Source: Gymnogyps californianus
Lineage: Eukaryota > Chordata > Aves > Accipitriformes > Cathartidae
NCBI RefSeq assembly: GCF_018139145.2
Contig: NC_059478.1
Coordinates: 992,001-1,056,000 of the forward strand
DNA length: 64,000 nt
Direction of reading: 5' to 3'
Shown here: in pieces, positions 23,701 through 36,515 of the stretch
How the letters are laid out: the number at the start of each line of letters is the position of its first letter
Position numbering within the stretch: position 1 is the first letter of the stretch
The notes under the pieces: generated by a model
Told to the model about the DNA's origin: nothing
Database searches by the model: none
What the model saw: only the letters and a program-made list of their open reading frames with translations
Made by a program: the position numbers and the translations under genes

Positions 23701-24948
23701 CAGTGTCTGCTCGCTTACCCAAATCTCAGGTCAGGATTTAGTCATCTACCTGTGTACCTTAACACTACATGCCTAATTCTCTAGACTCTTTGAATATCTT
23801 AAGTTAAAAGATCCATAAAACTAGAAGAAAAATGGAGAATTAAAATAATTATTAAATTTTAATATATTTTCTCCTTTATTGCATACTGCTACACTTATCA
23901 GAAAATATTTTGATAAGTCTAATTTTATTTTCATCTTTTTTACAGTATGTTTTAATCTTCCTGACTGGACACCAGAAATTTTAATGCCACTTTTTACCTA
24001 TTAGCAAGAAGACATTATGAGTGATTTTACAGGAAAAATATACTGAAAGTAAAGGACAGCTTTTCATTCAGACTCCAAATGTAAATCTTTTTTCTGTTAA
24101 AAAATGTTTCCAAAGTCTCTCTGCTTTTACATGTTGGTCATGTTTTTTCTGTAATCCACTGCTGAATTAGCTCTTCATAGCTCTGACTCTGCATGACAAC
24201 CCACGTGATTCATTTTCCCTCACCCCATGCTCAGCCTTGCACTATACCAAATTCCACTACAGACTGCTATGTCAGGAGGCTGACAAAAATGTGTCTCCGA
24301 AGCATATATAAAACAAAAGTTACTGTCTTTTGCTTAAGAAAAATTCATGAGGCCAGTAAAATATTGATCCTATTATATCTAATTTCCATCAGTAGCCATA
24401 TACAATAAATATATGACAAATTGATTTAAAACTGGAAAAAAAACCCCTCCACTTGTCCTATATATCCTGATTTACATTATTAGACCATGCAGCCAAATGT
24501 GATATCCCAGTCATTCTACAAAAACCACGTACTTTAGTAACAGCAGAAAAACCTGGATACACTGGCTCCCCGAACCTTGTTCTGTCATATCGATGCTGAA
24601 GACTTAATGACCTCAAAATGCGCAAACATCTGATCAAAAAGATTCAAATGTGCAATCAGTAACCTCACAGAGATTGTACAATCAAGTGTTTGAAAATCAG
24701 AAATCTAACCTTCAAGATCAGCCCAGAAAGGCAAAGGCTTTAAGCTTCTTGACACTGAATTCCCACAAGGACAGCCTTGGATTAATGAGCTTACTAGGGC
24801 TTGAGGTTTGTTACTTTTCAGCTGCAGTGGTTGAGCCATTAGCTTTCAAAAAGTTCCCCATCATCCCAGCAATCTATAGATACCGTTCCTTTGACCTCAT
24901 AAAAACCTGTGTGTACTTATCCGATCAAGAATAGGTGCTAAGCCAGGA
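20735..24948. other. Intronic DNA with two GC-richer patches, no gene seen
   Basis: Mostly AT-rich. Patches at about 21770-21960 and 23130-23360 are clearly richer in G+C, the second being rich in CCCAGG/CCCC motifs. They may be old repeat pieces, but I could not assign them. No conserved open frame. Confidence 0.5.
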
Positions 24949-24953
24949 GTTTA

Positions 24954-25710
24954 ATGCAGTCCCGTGCTGTCACCTCAATCCAGCATGCAGAGAACCTGAG
25001 CTGGAGACATCCCAGAGACCTTCACCTTGCAATTGGTGCAGACTGCCAAGGATACACGTTAGTCTCCCTTGGTATTAAAATATGCCTGACATGCCGTAGA
25101 TACCGATCACAGAAGGATTTGCAATGAGCTGGATTATAACCAGTAACTTCATAAATACCTAATACCATCATATGTGAACACCAGAAATATTCAACTACCA
25201 CAGCAGCTTTTGCCTTGAATTTGCCCAGCAGGCTAATGCAACTGGAATATTGGTCTCCTGGCAGCCTATTTCCTTAGGCTATCAGATCAACAAGCATGAC
25301 CTCTTGAGTAACTGAACTGACAAGACTTTAGCTTTGGCTAAAGCATTAAAGCAATGCTGATCCCCTTGTGGAGTCCGGTACCTTGATGCAGAAACAGTAA
25401 GCGAAGTCTCACAAAGGCCGATTTTGGCAATATTTCAACAAGTAAAAGGTGTTGAACTTGATGCCGTATAAAAGAGGTCCAGACCTTTGAAAAACTCCAA
25501 ATGTGAGCTCTGCTCAGGTGCCTTGTGTCTGGCTGTAAACTCAGAAAAAATGAAATGCCAAATCCCTAACCTGAGGAACGTGTAGCTAACACATGAAAGT
25601 TGTCCAGATGGTTACCATCTTCCTACCTGTGCTTTGGCCAGTTTGTATCTTTGTATACAACTTTGACAGCTATTAAATGCTCTTAGTTTTAACACTGGTT
25701 TTGGAATGCA
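24954..25710 (+). mobile_element. Candidate old solo LTR, about 757 bp
   Basis: TGCAGTCCCG at 24954 and GGAATGCA ending at 25710 give TG...CA ends, and both sides are flanked by TTTAA (24949-24953 and 25711-25715). Inside are TATAAAAG (25467-25474) and, 198 bases later, ATTAAA (25672-25677), the order expected for LTR promoter and poly(A) signals. I do not recognise the family, and a 5-bp AT-only duplicate can arise by chance. An alternative right end is ...TTTTAACA at 25694. Confidence 0.4.
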
Positions 25711-25715
25711 TTTAA

Positions 25716-28700
25716 TTTTCATACTAAGAGACCCAAACTGCTGATGTGGGATGGAATCCAAACCTCGCTGAACTCAGCAGAAAAAAAATCACAGCCTGAC
25801 TATGTCTTGGAACTAGTAATTAGTGCCCGAAACTATCCTATAACTGACATCATACTCTTTAATAAATGTACTATAATGCTGAAAGGAAAGACATGCATAG
25901 AACTGCATTGCCACGGGCATGATTTTTTCCCATTTATTGTCGTGGCTTACTGTGACTAAACATGATTGAATGTGAGGTGGAAGGTATTCTGGTAGGATAG
26001 CCTGGTTCAGTCAGCTCATCATACCATGCAGTTTGACATCAATATGCCATGTAAATAAACACCTTTGTAAATGGAGGACAACCACATTTCTAGTCTTTTA
26101 GTACTCCAGAGCCTCAGCTGACATATAGTCAGGCAGCACTTTGGCTTACTCACTGTGGAGTAATTCATGCTATGCAGCTATACTGCTTCTCATAACCAGG
26201 GTAGTTTTTTTAAAAGGTGCCCACTACTGCAAACTCTTTGTTTTCACAGACCCAAGAGCTGATAAAGGCTGCCAACAGTCATTTACAGCATTGTCTGTAT
26301 TATCATGTTGAAATCTATTGAAGTATTTTATTTTTAATGCTCGTGTACAGTATTTGCTTGTTCCAAGTATTTCCGCATCATGTTGTAGGCTAACAGGCAA
26401 AGCTCCCATGCTTTCTTGGCCAAGTGGTGTAAATCAGTTCTCCAAGTCACTGGGTGAGGTGGAACTTGGAGGACTCTGGGTATCTCAGGAGAGGCCAGGC
26501 TTGGTTTAGTTTTCTGTCTAAAATCCATCTCAATCAAAAGCCCTGCTGACAGTAGCACCATTATTCAAGCTGGGAAGAGTAATTTTGTGTTGATAAAATT
26601 TGATTTCTTTGTCACAGTCTTTCAGACTGTATGCCCGCAATGCGTTGCAATTTTGCACAAAAAACCAGGGTGATTTAATCCACTGTGGTTATTGTAATTA
26701 CAAATAGTGTTCACAAAACTGAAAGGAATTCATAATTGGGCAGACACATTCTCCAAAGTGTCACACTGTCATTCAGCCACAGCACAGCTGGGAAAAAGAG
26801 TGCTGAAGAAGCTAAGCAAAATAACTGATTTGGATGATTACAATGAAAATGGTTTATTATTGCCACACAGCAGAAATTACCCACTTCCTCCCCCTTGGTT
26901 TTTGCTGTGAAGTCATAACAAAAAACATTTAATTCTAACCAGTTTCAAGTTGAGACACTCTGTAAGGAGGTATCTCTGCCGGCATGCCCTCTGCGGAGTG
27001 GAAGTCTAAAAATGGCAGGAAAGCCTGTGCCTACGCTTAAAGGAATAGAGATGGAAGACTGATGGATTTGTGCCTTTGACTAAATCTTGTAGATGTTTAC
27101 AACCATTCCTGGAGTAGTAATTGCATTACTGTAACTAAATATTTTGGAAGATCATTTCACAATCATTGATGCCTTTGATAGTCACGTTATTTTTACGCAT
27201 GTACATGGAGCATCCTCGTTTCCTTCAAGGAAATCAGAATCAAAATATGCTTGGAAGTACAAAGTGAGCACTCACTTCGATTTCTCTTATCTAGTTGGTG
27301 CTTAGGACAGCAAAGTGGGACTGAACAGGCTCTACTGATGCTTCACCCAGCAAATGGTCCCTACCACTCCAGATGGCTGAGGTTACAAGAGGTTCCTGCC
27401 ATAGTCTTCAGAGTGCTGTGGGATGAGTTACCTTGTAAAGTAACTCTTCTTTCAGTGAACTTTTCACTTTCTTCAGTATACCGAGGTGCAGCTCGGTAAG
27501 CTGCAGTAAGGTGCAGTAAGCAGGGGCAGTGAGGAAATGTATATAACATCTGAGAAATGCCAATTATATTCTGCTTTCTAGAGCAAGTCATTGAAACACC
27601 GTGAGGATTAGTATGCAATGTTCAGAAGATTTTGAAGAGGAAAATATCTGTTCAGTTATTAATTAATATCATTATATTAATAACTATTCTAGGAAAGTAT
27701 TTACCTCTATATGAGTAAGTATTTTTATTTAAGAAGATTATTTCTGTTTCTCCCATAACCTTATCTGGAAGTGCAAACTGCTAACACAGAAAAGGGAAAG
27801 ACCAATTAGATGAGGAAAATATGCATTGCAGTCCAAGCACTGAGTTCCTGTCATTGCTTAGTCTTCGTCAGTGCAGCTTTCCTTCTCAGTTTGCATCCTC
27901 TCCCTTCTTCCCACCAGTTCAGAGTTTAAGCTTTTTCAGAGTAGCAGAAGCTATTCAAGCTCTGATTGATCAACAACAAACATAAAAACAGGTCACAACC
28001 TAGAACATCTCTGAAATATACACTTCACATAACAACAATAATGATAGTAAAAATACTAATTTTAAGAATCATATAAGATATCTAAAAGCTTTCTGTTTCT
28101 CTGGAGAGTTACAGAGACTCCAGCTCTTATTTGAAACATTTCAAAATTTTGAAGGACTCTGAAAGTAGACATTCTTCTATAAAATAAAAACTTCCATGGA
28201 AATTGTTCTGGGATGATCTTTTCCCTTTCTTATATCTGTGCAATTGTTATGACTGAACGTAACCTGTGCACACATGTGCACACACATGCATCTGAGTTAC
28301 AGACGCTCCCAAGCCCAGCGGACGGTAGCCTACACTGCACTGCTGACACAGCCCAAGGAGGCAGAATATCATGCCTAAGTAAATAGCGGTCACATTTTAC
28401 CATTTACCTACCCTTTGTCAGATATAGCATAGGTATTTAAGCAGTGAAAAAAAATAAAGCCAAAAGCAACTGTTACAGCTCTTTATGTGTTTCCTCATCG
28501 CTAGTTTTGCTTCCCTATCATTTATTATAGATAGATCAGCAACTGGGCTAGCTTGCGTTATCCCTTCTTTGAATTAAGTGATTATAGGGCCAGTCAGGGA
28601 AAGAGGTGTCTTGCTAGCCAGCTGGATGATTTTGAACATTTTAACTATGGGTGGCACCTTCAAAATGGGGATAGTGCTTCTCAACTCCTTTGTAAACTGC

Positions 28701-29207
28701 TCTAAGATGAACTGACAAGGAAGAGTCAGGAGGTAGATACACTTTAGATTCAGATACACTTCATCTCTGAATATAATTTCTTTAATGTGTTGTTTTGAAC
28801 ACTTCTATTACTTTGAGTATTTTTAAAGCAACTGCAGATCTTGTTGGAATTACTATTGAATTTTATGAGGCTAGAAACCACCACCTATCTCTCATAGATA
28901 CATGTGGGATTGGGATCTGATGGATTTGGCTGTCTAGTTTGATCAGGGTTTCCACAGTGAAGCCATGCTACTTACGTTTAATGTCATGAAAATACCAGTT
29001 CTGCTTTTCCCCAGTAGACATTGTGGAAACCTCACAGTTAAAAGCAAAATAACTCCACAACAGCTCTCCAAACATGCAGTGCATATTTGTGTTCTCTAAC
29101 ATTGGAACACATTTTACATATATTCTGGTTTCATTTTTAGTTGTTGAATCAGCATTGGCAATGGTGGAATTATTAGACGCTTTTCCCAGATACAGCGCAT
29201 TTAAGAA
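25716..29207. other. Unique intronic DNA, no gene seen
   Basis: No conserved frame or repeat recognised. The final bases AAGAA (29203-29207) are the left duplicate of LTR C. Confidence 0.55.
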
Positions 29208-29796
29208 TGTTGTGGTTTAACCCTTGCCAGCAACTAAGCACCACAGAGCCGCTCGCTCACTCCCCCCAGTGGGATGGGGAGAGAATTGGAAGAGTAAAAG
29301 TGAGAAAACTCGTGGGTTGAGATAAAGACAGTTTAATAGGGAAAGCAAGAGCCACCATGCAAGCAAGCAAAACAAGGAATTCATTCACCACTTCCCATGG
29401 GCAGGCAGGTGTTCAGCCATCTCCAGGAAAGCAAGGCTCCATCACAGGTAACGGATACTTGGGAAGACAAACACCATCACTCCAAACCTCCCCCCCTTCC
29501 TCCTTCTTCCCCCAGCTTTATATGCTGAGCATGACGTCCTATGGTATGGAATATCTCTTTGGTCAGTTGGGGTCAGCTGTCCCGGCTGTGTCCCCTCCCA
29601 ACTTCTTGTGCACCTCCAGCCTACTCGCTGGTGGGGTGGTGAGAGAAGCAGAAAAGGCCTTGACTCTGTGTAAGCACTGCTCAGCAGTAACAACAACATC
29701 TCTGTGTTATCAACACTGTTTTCAGCACAAATCCGAAATGTAGCCCATACTAGCTACTATAAAGAAAATTAACTCTGTCCCACCAAAACCAGCACA
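29208..29796 (-). mobile_element. Solo LTR C (ERV, subfamily 2), 589 bp, antisense
   Basis: It reads TGTTGTGGTTTAACCC to ...CCAAAACCAGCACA on the + strand, flanked by perfect AAGAA duplicates (29203-29207 and 29797-29801). It shares the subfamily 2 core with LTR B (GCAAGCAAAACAAGGAATTC and a GTTCAGCCATCTCC block). The sense-strand TATA equivalent is the complement of 29518-29525 (CATATAAA). No internal retroviral sequence is present. Confidence 0.93.
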
Positions 29797-29824
29797 AAGA
29801 AGAAGGAAGAAAGGAGAAGGAGAG
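29797..29824. repeat. 28-nt all-purine spacer between LTRs C and D
   Basis: Every base is A or G. Its left end AAGAA is the right duplicate of LTR C, and its right end GAGAG is the left duplicate of LTR D. Both insertions therefore landed in one short polypurine tract. Confidence 0.9.
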
Positions 29825-30416
29825 TGTCCTGGTTTCAGCTGGGACAGAGTTAACTCTCTTCTTAGTAGCTGGTACAGTGCTGTGTTTTGGATTTAGTGTG
29901 AGAATATGTTGAGAACACTCTGATGTTTGAGTTGTTGCTAAGTAGCGCTTATCTTAAGCCAAGGACTTTTCAGTTTCCCATGCTCTGCCAGCAAGCAGGT
30001 GTGCAAGAAGCTGGGAGGGAGCATGGCCGGGGCAGCTGACCTGAACTAGCCAAAGGGATATTCCATACCATGGAACGTCATGCCCAGTATATAAACTGGG
30101 GGAGTTGGCTGGGAGGCGCGGATCGCTGCTCTGGCATCGGTCAGCGGGTGGTGAGCAATTGCATTGTGCATCCCTGGTGTTTTTTCCTCCCCCCCCCCTT
30201 CCTTTTTTTGTTATATTCCTTTTCATTACTATTATTACTATTATATTTCATTATTACTGTTGTCAGTATTATATTTTACTTTAGTTATTAAACTGTTCTT
30301 ATCTCAACCCATGAGTTTTACTTTTTTTTCCCTTTCCTCCTCCTCACCCCACTGGGAGGGGGGAGGGGGAAGCGGCTGCGTGGTGCTGAGTTGCTGGCTG
30401 GGGTTAAACCACGACA
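29825..30416 (+). mobile_element. Solo LTR D (ERV, subfamily 1), 592 bp, sense
   Basis: It reads TGTCCTGGTTTCAGCTGG to ...AACCACGACA, with perfect GAGAG duplicates (29820-29824 and 30417-30421). TATATAAA lies at 30088-30095 and ATTAAA at 30287-30292 after an (ATT)n stretch, so the U3-R-U5 order is clear. A 10-C run is near 30190. It is sense to BRINP3 and the best-preserved copy by eye. Confidence 0.94.
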
Positions 30417-33400
30417 GAGAGAAAAATCCTTTTTCGGAAAGCATTATTCAGTTGACTTTTTTCTCCAAGAATATGCATGAATATATATATATAACATGCC
30501 AAGAATATGTGTATATACACATACATGTATATATAACAGAAGCGAAAGTCAAATTAAAGTCTATTGACATTAGCACTTTCACCATCTTAACTTTTATGAG
30601 TTAAAAGAAAAACTAAGTCCTAGCTAGGAGGGCATTACAAACAGGTATGGGAGACCTAGGTCCATTCCTGTGTCTGCCAACTGTCTCCTGAATAGCCTTG
30701 GTCACTTTGCTTATTTGTATCTCCCCTTTTATAAAGGCAATCCTTTCCTGAAATACGTTTCAGTCTACTCCTGAAAAGCATGAGATATTGCTGTTACAAA
30801 TACTAAATTGATTCAGCAATTAAAATAAAAAAAAGTTGAGGATGTGAGAGGAAGGTCAGGATTGAAACTCCCAGTTATGCTGAAGAATAGTATGGTTGTC
30901 TAATTTAATACTCACTGATTTGCTAAAGTAACTGAACTTGGAAACACACTTCTCGGTATCCAGTATAACATGTCCAAAAAACATAAGCTAAAACCATCAG
31001 CATCTCATCACTGCAAAAGGAGAGTGTCACAATTATAGGAAGAACATAATTTCTATGAAAGAATATAACCCACCTGAATATCTTGAGTTTTTCAGTTCTC
31101 GCTTACTTTTCTGGTTATTAAATCCTGCATAATTTTAACGGCACTAGCTTTTCTGCTGCACTATGTCAGCATTTCCATTGAAAACCTCATTGTAATGGGA
31201 ATGCTGTTCATCTGCAAAAAGTGTGTTCTAAGCAGAAAACTGGAACATCCAGAATGAAATTCAAGCACACCACCAGTTAAAGGAGTATTAATAATTTTTA
31301 AAAGTGTCACTTGCCTCTTTTTGAAAACACGAGCGTCAAGGATCTCAGTTTAATTTTTGAAGATTTGTTAAGTCTTGGCTGCAAATGAAAACGGTCCATA
31401 AACCACTGTTTAGAGAAATATCTGCTACCAGGGGAAGGGAGGGGCCTGGGGAAAATATCTGTTAGACCTGTTCGATGTTGTTAACACAAATCAGGGAAAA
31501 AGTGACAGTCTGAAAAAGCAGGATACCAGGGGAAAAAAAAAATCTAGTAAAAAGAATGAATACAATTGGCTCGGATCCTAAGGTTCCACTGGGAATTTTC
31601 AAATGGGACCCAGGGGATGTATGAAAAGTGATCTTCAAAGGAAGTGCACATAGGACTGCTATGAATTATATAAGGTCTGATAAGGCAAGTTACAAGGTCT
31701 GATAAGGCAATTATCTGGCAAAAATACCGTCCTTAAATCCAAAGTAATCCAAAAAAGGCAGTAGTAGTAAGCATTGGCAGTGTGTTTTGGCCCATCTCCA
31801 TCTACTCCTGAGCAGGATGGGAGGAGGCGAGGGGGCCTAGCTCTGATTCTGGCATACAGGATTGTCATAGGCATTACAGCTTAATTCGTTGTACTCTCAT
31901 CTAGTGATTTCCAGAGCTGCGACAGCCCTAGAAAGAGTGAATGTTACAGTTTTACATGATGGGCTTAACTTCAAATTTTCACAGATCTGAGTGTTGGAGA
32001 TGTCATGATGGTATGGAAGGCCAAAGGAGTTCAAAGCTGAGGCAGCATCTTCAGCTGCACCTTGGTGTCACTGGATCTGCGTGATGCCGACCTGTGTGGG
32101 CTCCATCTCAGATCATGAAGCCAAGAATCACCTCGTGCACGGAATGTAAATGTTTCAGATCACATCATAGCTTGTTTCTCAACACAAGCTTGTTCATACA
32201 TTAGTTACAACATTTCCAAAATATTTTTTCCCCTAGCTACAGCCGTAAGAGCACAGCCACCCAAAGAACAAGTGCTATGATTGCAAATTTAGTGGTTTCT
32301 TCAGCATGAACTTTTCTCTAAAATGTACCCGTTAAGCATCTTTCCTGTGATTTGTAGCAGCTGTTGTGTCACCATGCCAACTGATTGGTAAAACGGGGGA
32401 AGGGCACACTCAAAGTCATTTCTGAGCTGTGCAATATCTTATGAAGAAAAGCTAGTGATTATAATGAGAAAAGTAATTCCTCACCATGAAAGCTGACTGA
32501 GAGCAAATGGAGAGAAGTAAGACTTTCAGCTAAAGAAAACCTGAGTAAGATTATCACCCTACACGAAAAAGGTTGAATTGTTTTGGAGATGAGACCTTCC
32601 TGAGAGCAGCTCCTGGGAAGGACTGAGAATTGGCTATTGTGAGTACTCTTTGTGCCTGTGCTTGTGTGGTGACAAAAGGTACGAGGCTTTAAAGTGAATT
32701 TCCTTGCTTCATAAATCCGAGCCTTTTACCTGAGGACGGTTAATTTTGTCGGAGGTGTGTGTGTAATTGCCTCGACGCAGATGGCAAGCGGGGACTGAAG
32801 AAATGACACACAAGTCCTAATGGCAAGAGAGAGCAAGAATCTCTTCAATGCCTTCATCAAGGTACAAATATTTCAGAAATGCAATAATTAAAAGAGAAGT
32901 TCTTTGCCAAACTAGAACTATGGTGACAAGATACACAAAGAGAGCAAAACAAACCCGGGGGAGGACAAGCTAACATTGAAGCAATGACACAGTTGCTGCA
33001 TATGCAGCAATCTCAGCACATTCTCAGTTGTGTAGTCGTTGTTATCCCAGACAATACATTTAAGTATTTGCTGCAATGCTATTTAGCAGATGATAATGAA
33101 ATAGCAGGAAAATATACATGAAAGAAGACAGAAATATCTTGCGCCTCCTCACAGGGAAGCTATCAAGCATAGAAACAGGGAAATGATAAATGGAGCACTT
33201 GGAGGAAGGTGATTGCTATTAGCTACTTCTTCACTGTAAATTGGGCACTGGGGAAAAAAGACAGAAGTTCCACTGAAGTGTAACAGAGGGTAATATTTGC
33301 CACCATGTGTCAACTGTGCACTCAGGGAATGCAGAGGAATGAACTGCAAGAAGCACTAGTTTTAGAAATTCATCTGTAATCACTTTCTAATGCAGAGGAA

Positions 33401-36400
33401 CATCTTATAAATAGAAAATAGTGATGAAGGTAAAGGATGATGCCCCTCTCCTTTCAGCCTCAAACAACCCTAGTTATGTGTACATTTTGCTTCTTCACTC
33501 TTCTCTGTAGTCTTTGTGCCGGGTCTGAAATATTGTGTTAATTTGAAATGTTTTTTATGGACAGATCTACTGACATACCACATCTCATTTACAGTCCTGA
33601 TCTGGGTATCACTTCAGCATCAGCATTTAGATTACAGTGTAATCTCCTATGATACATGTAGTGTATGGTTTGAATTTCTAACTTAAAGAATAGACACGAA
33701 AGTAATTGGTCATATCAGATTGTAATACCTGTTGAAAGAATTGCCTTCACAAATGGATTTTTACTACATTAAGCTCATTCTGAACTTTGTATTCACTTTC
33801 TAGGTTGAATTTGCAGAATAATAAAATAGATGTACACAGAGAACATGCAGGTAATATAAATGTGGTATGAGGTGGACACAGTTGAGTAGACTTCACTATT
33901 GTCTAGAAGTTACATCAACTTTGCAATTTAAGCCTAATGTACATAGCTGTGACTAATGCATTTAGTCAGTCTATACTTTTAATGACAATTTGAAGGGTTT
34001 TCTTTTTCCCTTTTTTAATCTCAAAATAAAACCAGTAGCACTTTGTCCATTTACATCAAGCTTTGAACTGCCTCTGCTTTACCATTCAGAAGTAGTTGGA
34101 CAACTTTAACTCAGAAATTACAAGTCAACAACTTTGTAAATCCTTCACTCAAAACAAAACTATTGTGAATGCTCTGTGTTAGATTATATAAAAATTCTTT
34201 GTTCTACACAAAATGAAATTAGGCAAAGACTACACATTCTTGCTTTTCCTTGCTAGCAGGCTTGCTCATTGTCAGGGAGCTTCCAGATGACATTCTGACA
34301 AAACTCTTCTCACTTCTATCTACTTATGATACTGCTTAAAAAGAGGTGTGAGCAGTATTGAGAAATACTTCTAACAAACCACGGTTCAGATTGCAATGGA
34401 GAAACACATAGATTAACTGACAATGACCTTTCTGAGTCAACATACCTGCACTTTGAACGTCAAGCATTTTTAGTTCTGCCTTTTTGACTTTGATTCTGAC
34501 CTAGTACAGCTGGAAATAAATATAGATCTGTAAGTTAAAACCCATGATCGCTGTACTGCAAATATATCTTTCAACTTGCTTGCTAGAGGCCTTAAAAACT
34601 GCATTGTACACTAGTAATCAGTGGGCAATATTAACAGTGACATCTTCTCAGGTTAATTCAGGATACGGACACTTGCATTTGGGAGTGTATTTTATTTAAC
34701 AGCAGTAAGCCTTCTTTTTTTTTTTTTGAGATAATTTCCTATCATTCACATATATGTAGATGCATACTGTATTATCACATGGTAGTGGCACACTATTTGT
34801 AAAATAAGACAGCAAAATATTTTACTTTTACTTATTAGTCTATCAATAGAAGACTGCATGAATTTTAGTTGCAACTTGCTGTGGCATGTAATTTATATAA
34901 CAAACCTCGTTGATAATGTAGCTTAGGGTACTGGGACACTGCTAAAATATAAATAACAAAGGAGAATTAATCATATCCGTAACGTTCAAGGCTGATACAT
35001 TCAGAGGGGAATTAAAAGGTCACTAGTTACTCTGTTAAAGACATCTGAGATTTTGACTGATAAAGTAAAAATTGAATATTTTTATTATGAAAATTGATTA
35101 ACAAGCAGATATACTATTTTCATCACAAAAAATCAAACTGTTGGCTAAAATCGAATTTCTTACATACTTTGGATAAAAAAGGTCTTCTACTATAATATCC
35201 TTTAACTGGAAAAAATGGAGTCACATCTGTAACAAATGGGGTACAACTTTGACTGTTGTCCTGTTCTCCATAAATTCGCATAGATCAACAGGAATAGATA
35301 AGTGAGCCAAAACCAATGAAGCTAATTTTAGTTGGCTGAAATCAACACCATCTGTATTTCTGGCCTTGGTAACTTTATATTGATCCAATTCTTTTAGAAC
35401 ACTTTGATATCAAATATGTAAGCTAGTTTTTCAGATTCATAACTTGTAATGGGATGGCCTGTTCAGATATCCTCTCCTTTGAGTGTTTCAGATGCTGTAA
35501 CTTTCTTTTTTTGATTGGAGTGAATAATCATATTTTTGTGTGTATACCAGGTAACCGTTAGTATCCATTTCTTTGCACAATTTTGGAAAAGAAATATTTC
35601 AATATAAGTTGTTCTCTGCCCAAAACCACAGAAACAATTTGAAATGGACAGATCAGCATGTTCTCATGTGATTCAGTTCAGCTATACATCTGCTTGCTTA
35701 TCAGTTATGTTAATCCAATCAAAGAAGATTCATGTAGCGATCACAGTTAACTAACACTCTGGGTATGGTGTCAAGTAGGTACAATGAATTATCCTCAGTA
35801 CAAAATACAAGGAAAATATTCTCACTACATTCAAATATTGAATAAGCTACGAAAAATAATCTGCTAATGGACATGTAGTGAACCAAAAGAATTCAAATTG
35901 ATCAGATAGTGATTGTGAATAATGTACTCAAATATAATTTTGAATCAGTTTTAAGACCAGAAGAACCTCTTACTGTTTAAAAATCTTTGTGGCTTGTGGA
36001 TTTATTTTCTGACTGTCTCTTTATTTACTTCAGGGGGCTTTGTATTGAGCTCTCATAGAGTAGACTTACAGTAGACATCATTAAACTTGGGGTCCATTTT
36101 ACCATTTGCTTCTATAATTTTAGACGTGGTATGAAAAATAATTTGCATCTACTAACTTCTTTCCTCTGTTAAGATCTCCAAATAAAGTAAATCAGATACT
36201 CTAACTTCATGGGACAGTCAGCTTTTCTGACAGATTTTCGTTTTAAATTTACTTATAGAGACAGTGGGATTATCCACAGAGCTCACTAATGGCATTATTT
36301 GTGCTTAATGTAGGTATTTTAGTGTATGATTAGTGTACAACTCTTACATATCCTATACAAAACCTAAATATAGATATACTCTTATTTATACCTACTGCAA

Positions 36401-36515
36401 ATTAATAACTAGGCACTTATAGATTCACTTTTCTTTAGTGGCTGATGTCCATTCAGTACCAAAATGTTTCAGCTGCTGACATTTCATCAATGTTGGATAA
36501 CGTTGCCTTTGCATA
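30417..36515. other. Unique intronic DNA, no gene seen
   Basis: It contains a (TA)n microsatellite (about 30481-30493) beside an 18-bp palindrome (30506-30523) and a 17-bp tandem duplication (31672-31710). At about 32580-32840 there is a higher-complexity stretch with several CpGs. The last five bases, GCATA (36511-36515), are the left duplicate of LTR F. Confidence 0.55.
31672..31710. repeat. Short direct repeat, 17-bp unit with 22-bp period
   Basis: AAGGTCTGATAAGGCAA occurs at 31672-31688 and again at 31694-31710, identical, separated by GTTAC. This is a recent local duplication or replication slip. Confidence 0.9.

Noticed and set aside
24650..24934. Open frame of 94 codons just before the candidate LTR
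   Set aside because: Checked for gag, protease or pol motifs because of its position; none found.
30481..30536. (TA)n and an 18-bp palindrome as a regulatory site
   Set aside because: Typical of an alternating TA/CA microsatellite; self-complementarity is expected.
30164..30604. Open frame of 146 codons on the + strand
   Set aside because: It lies mostly within solo LTR D and its T-rich tract and reads through into unrelated flank; no protein motif. Similar frames at 8906-9202, 29357-29743, 36487-36768 and 36681-36893 are LTR sequence too.
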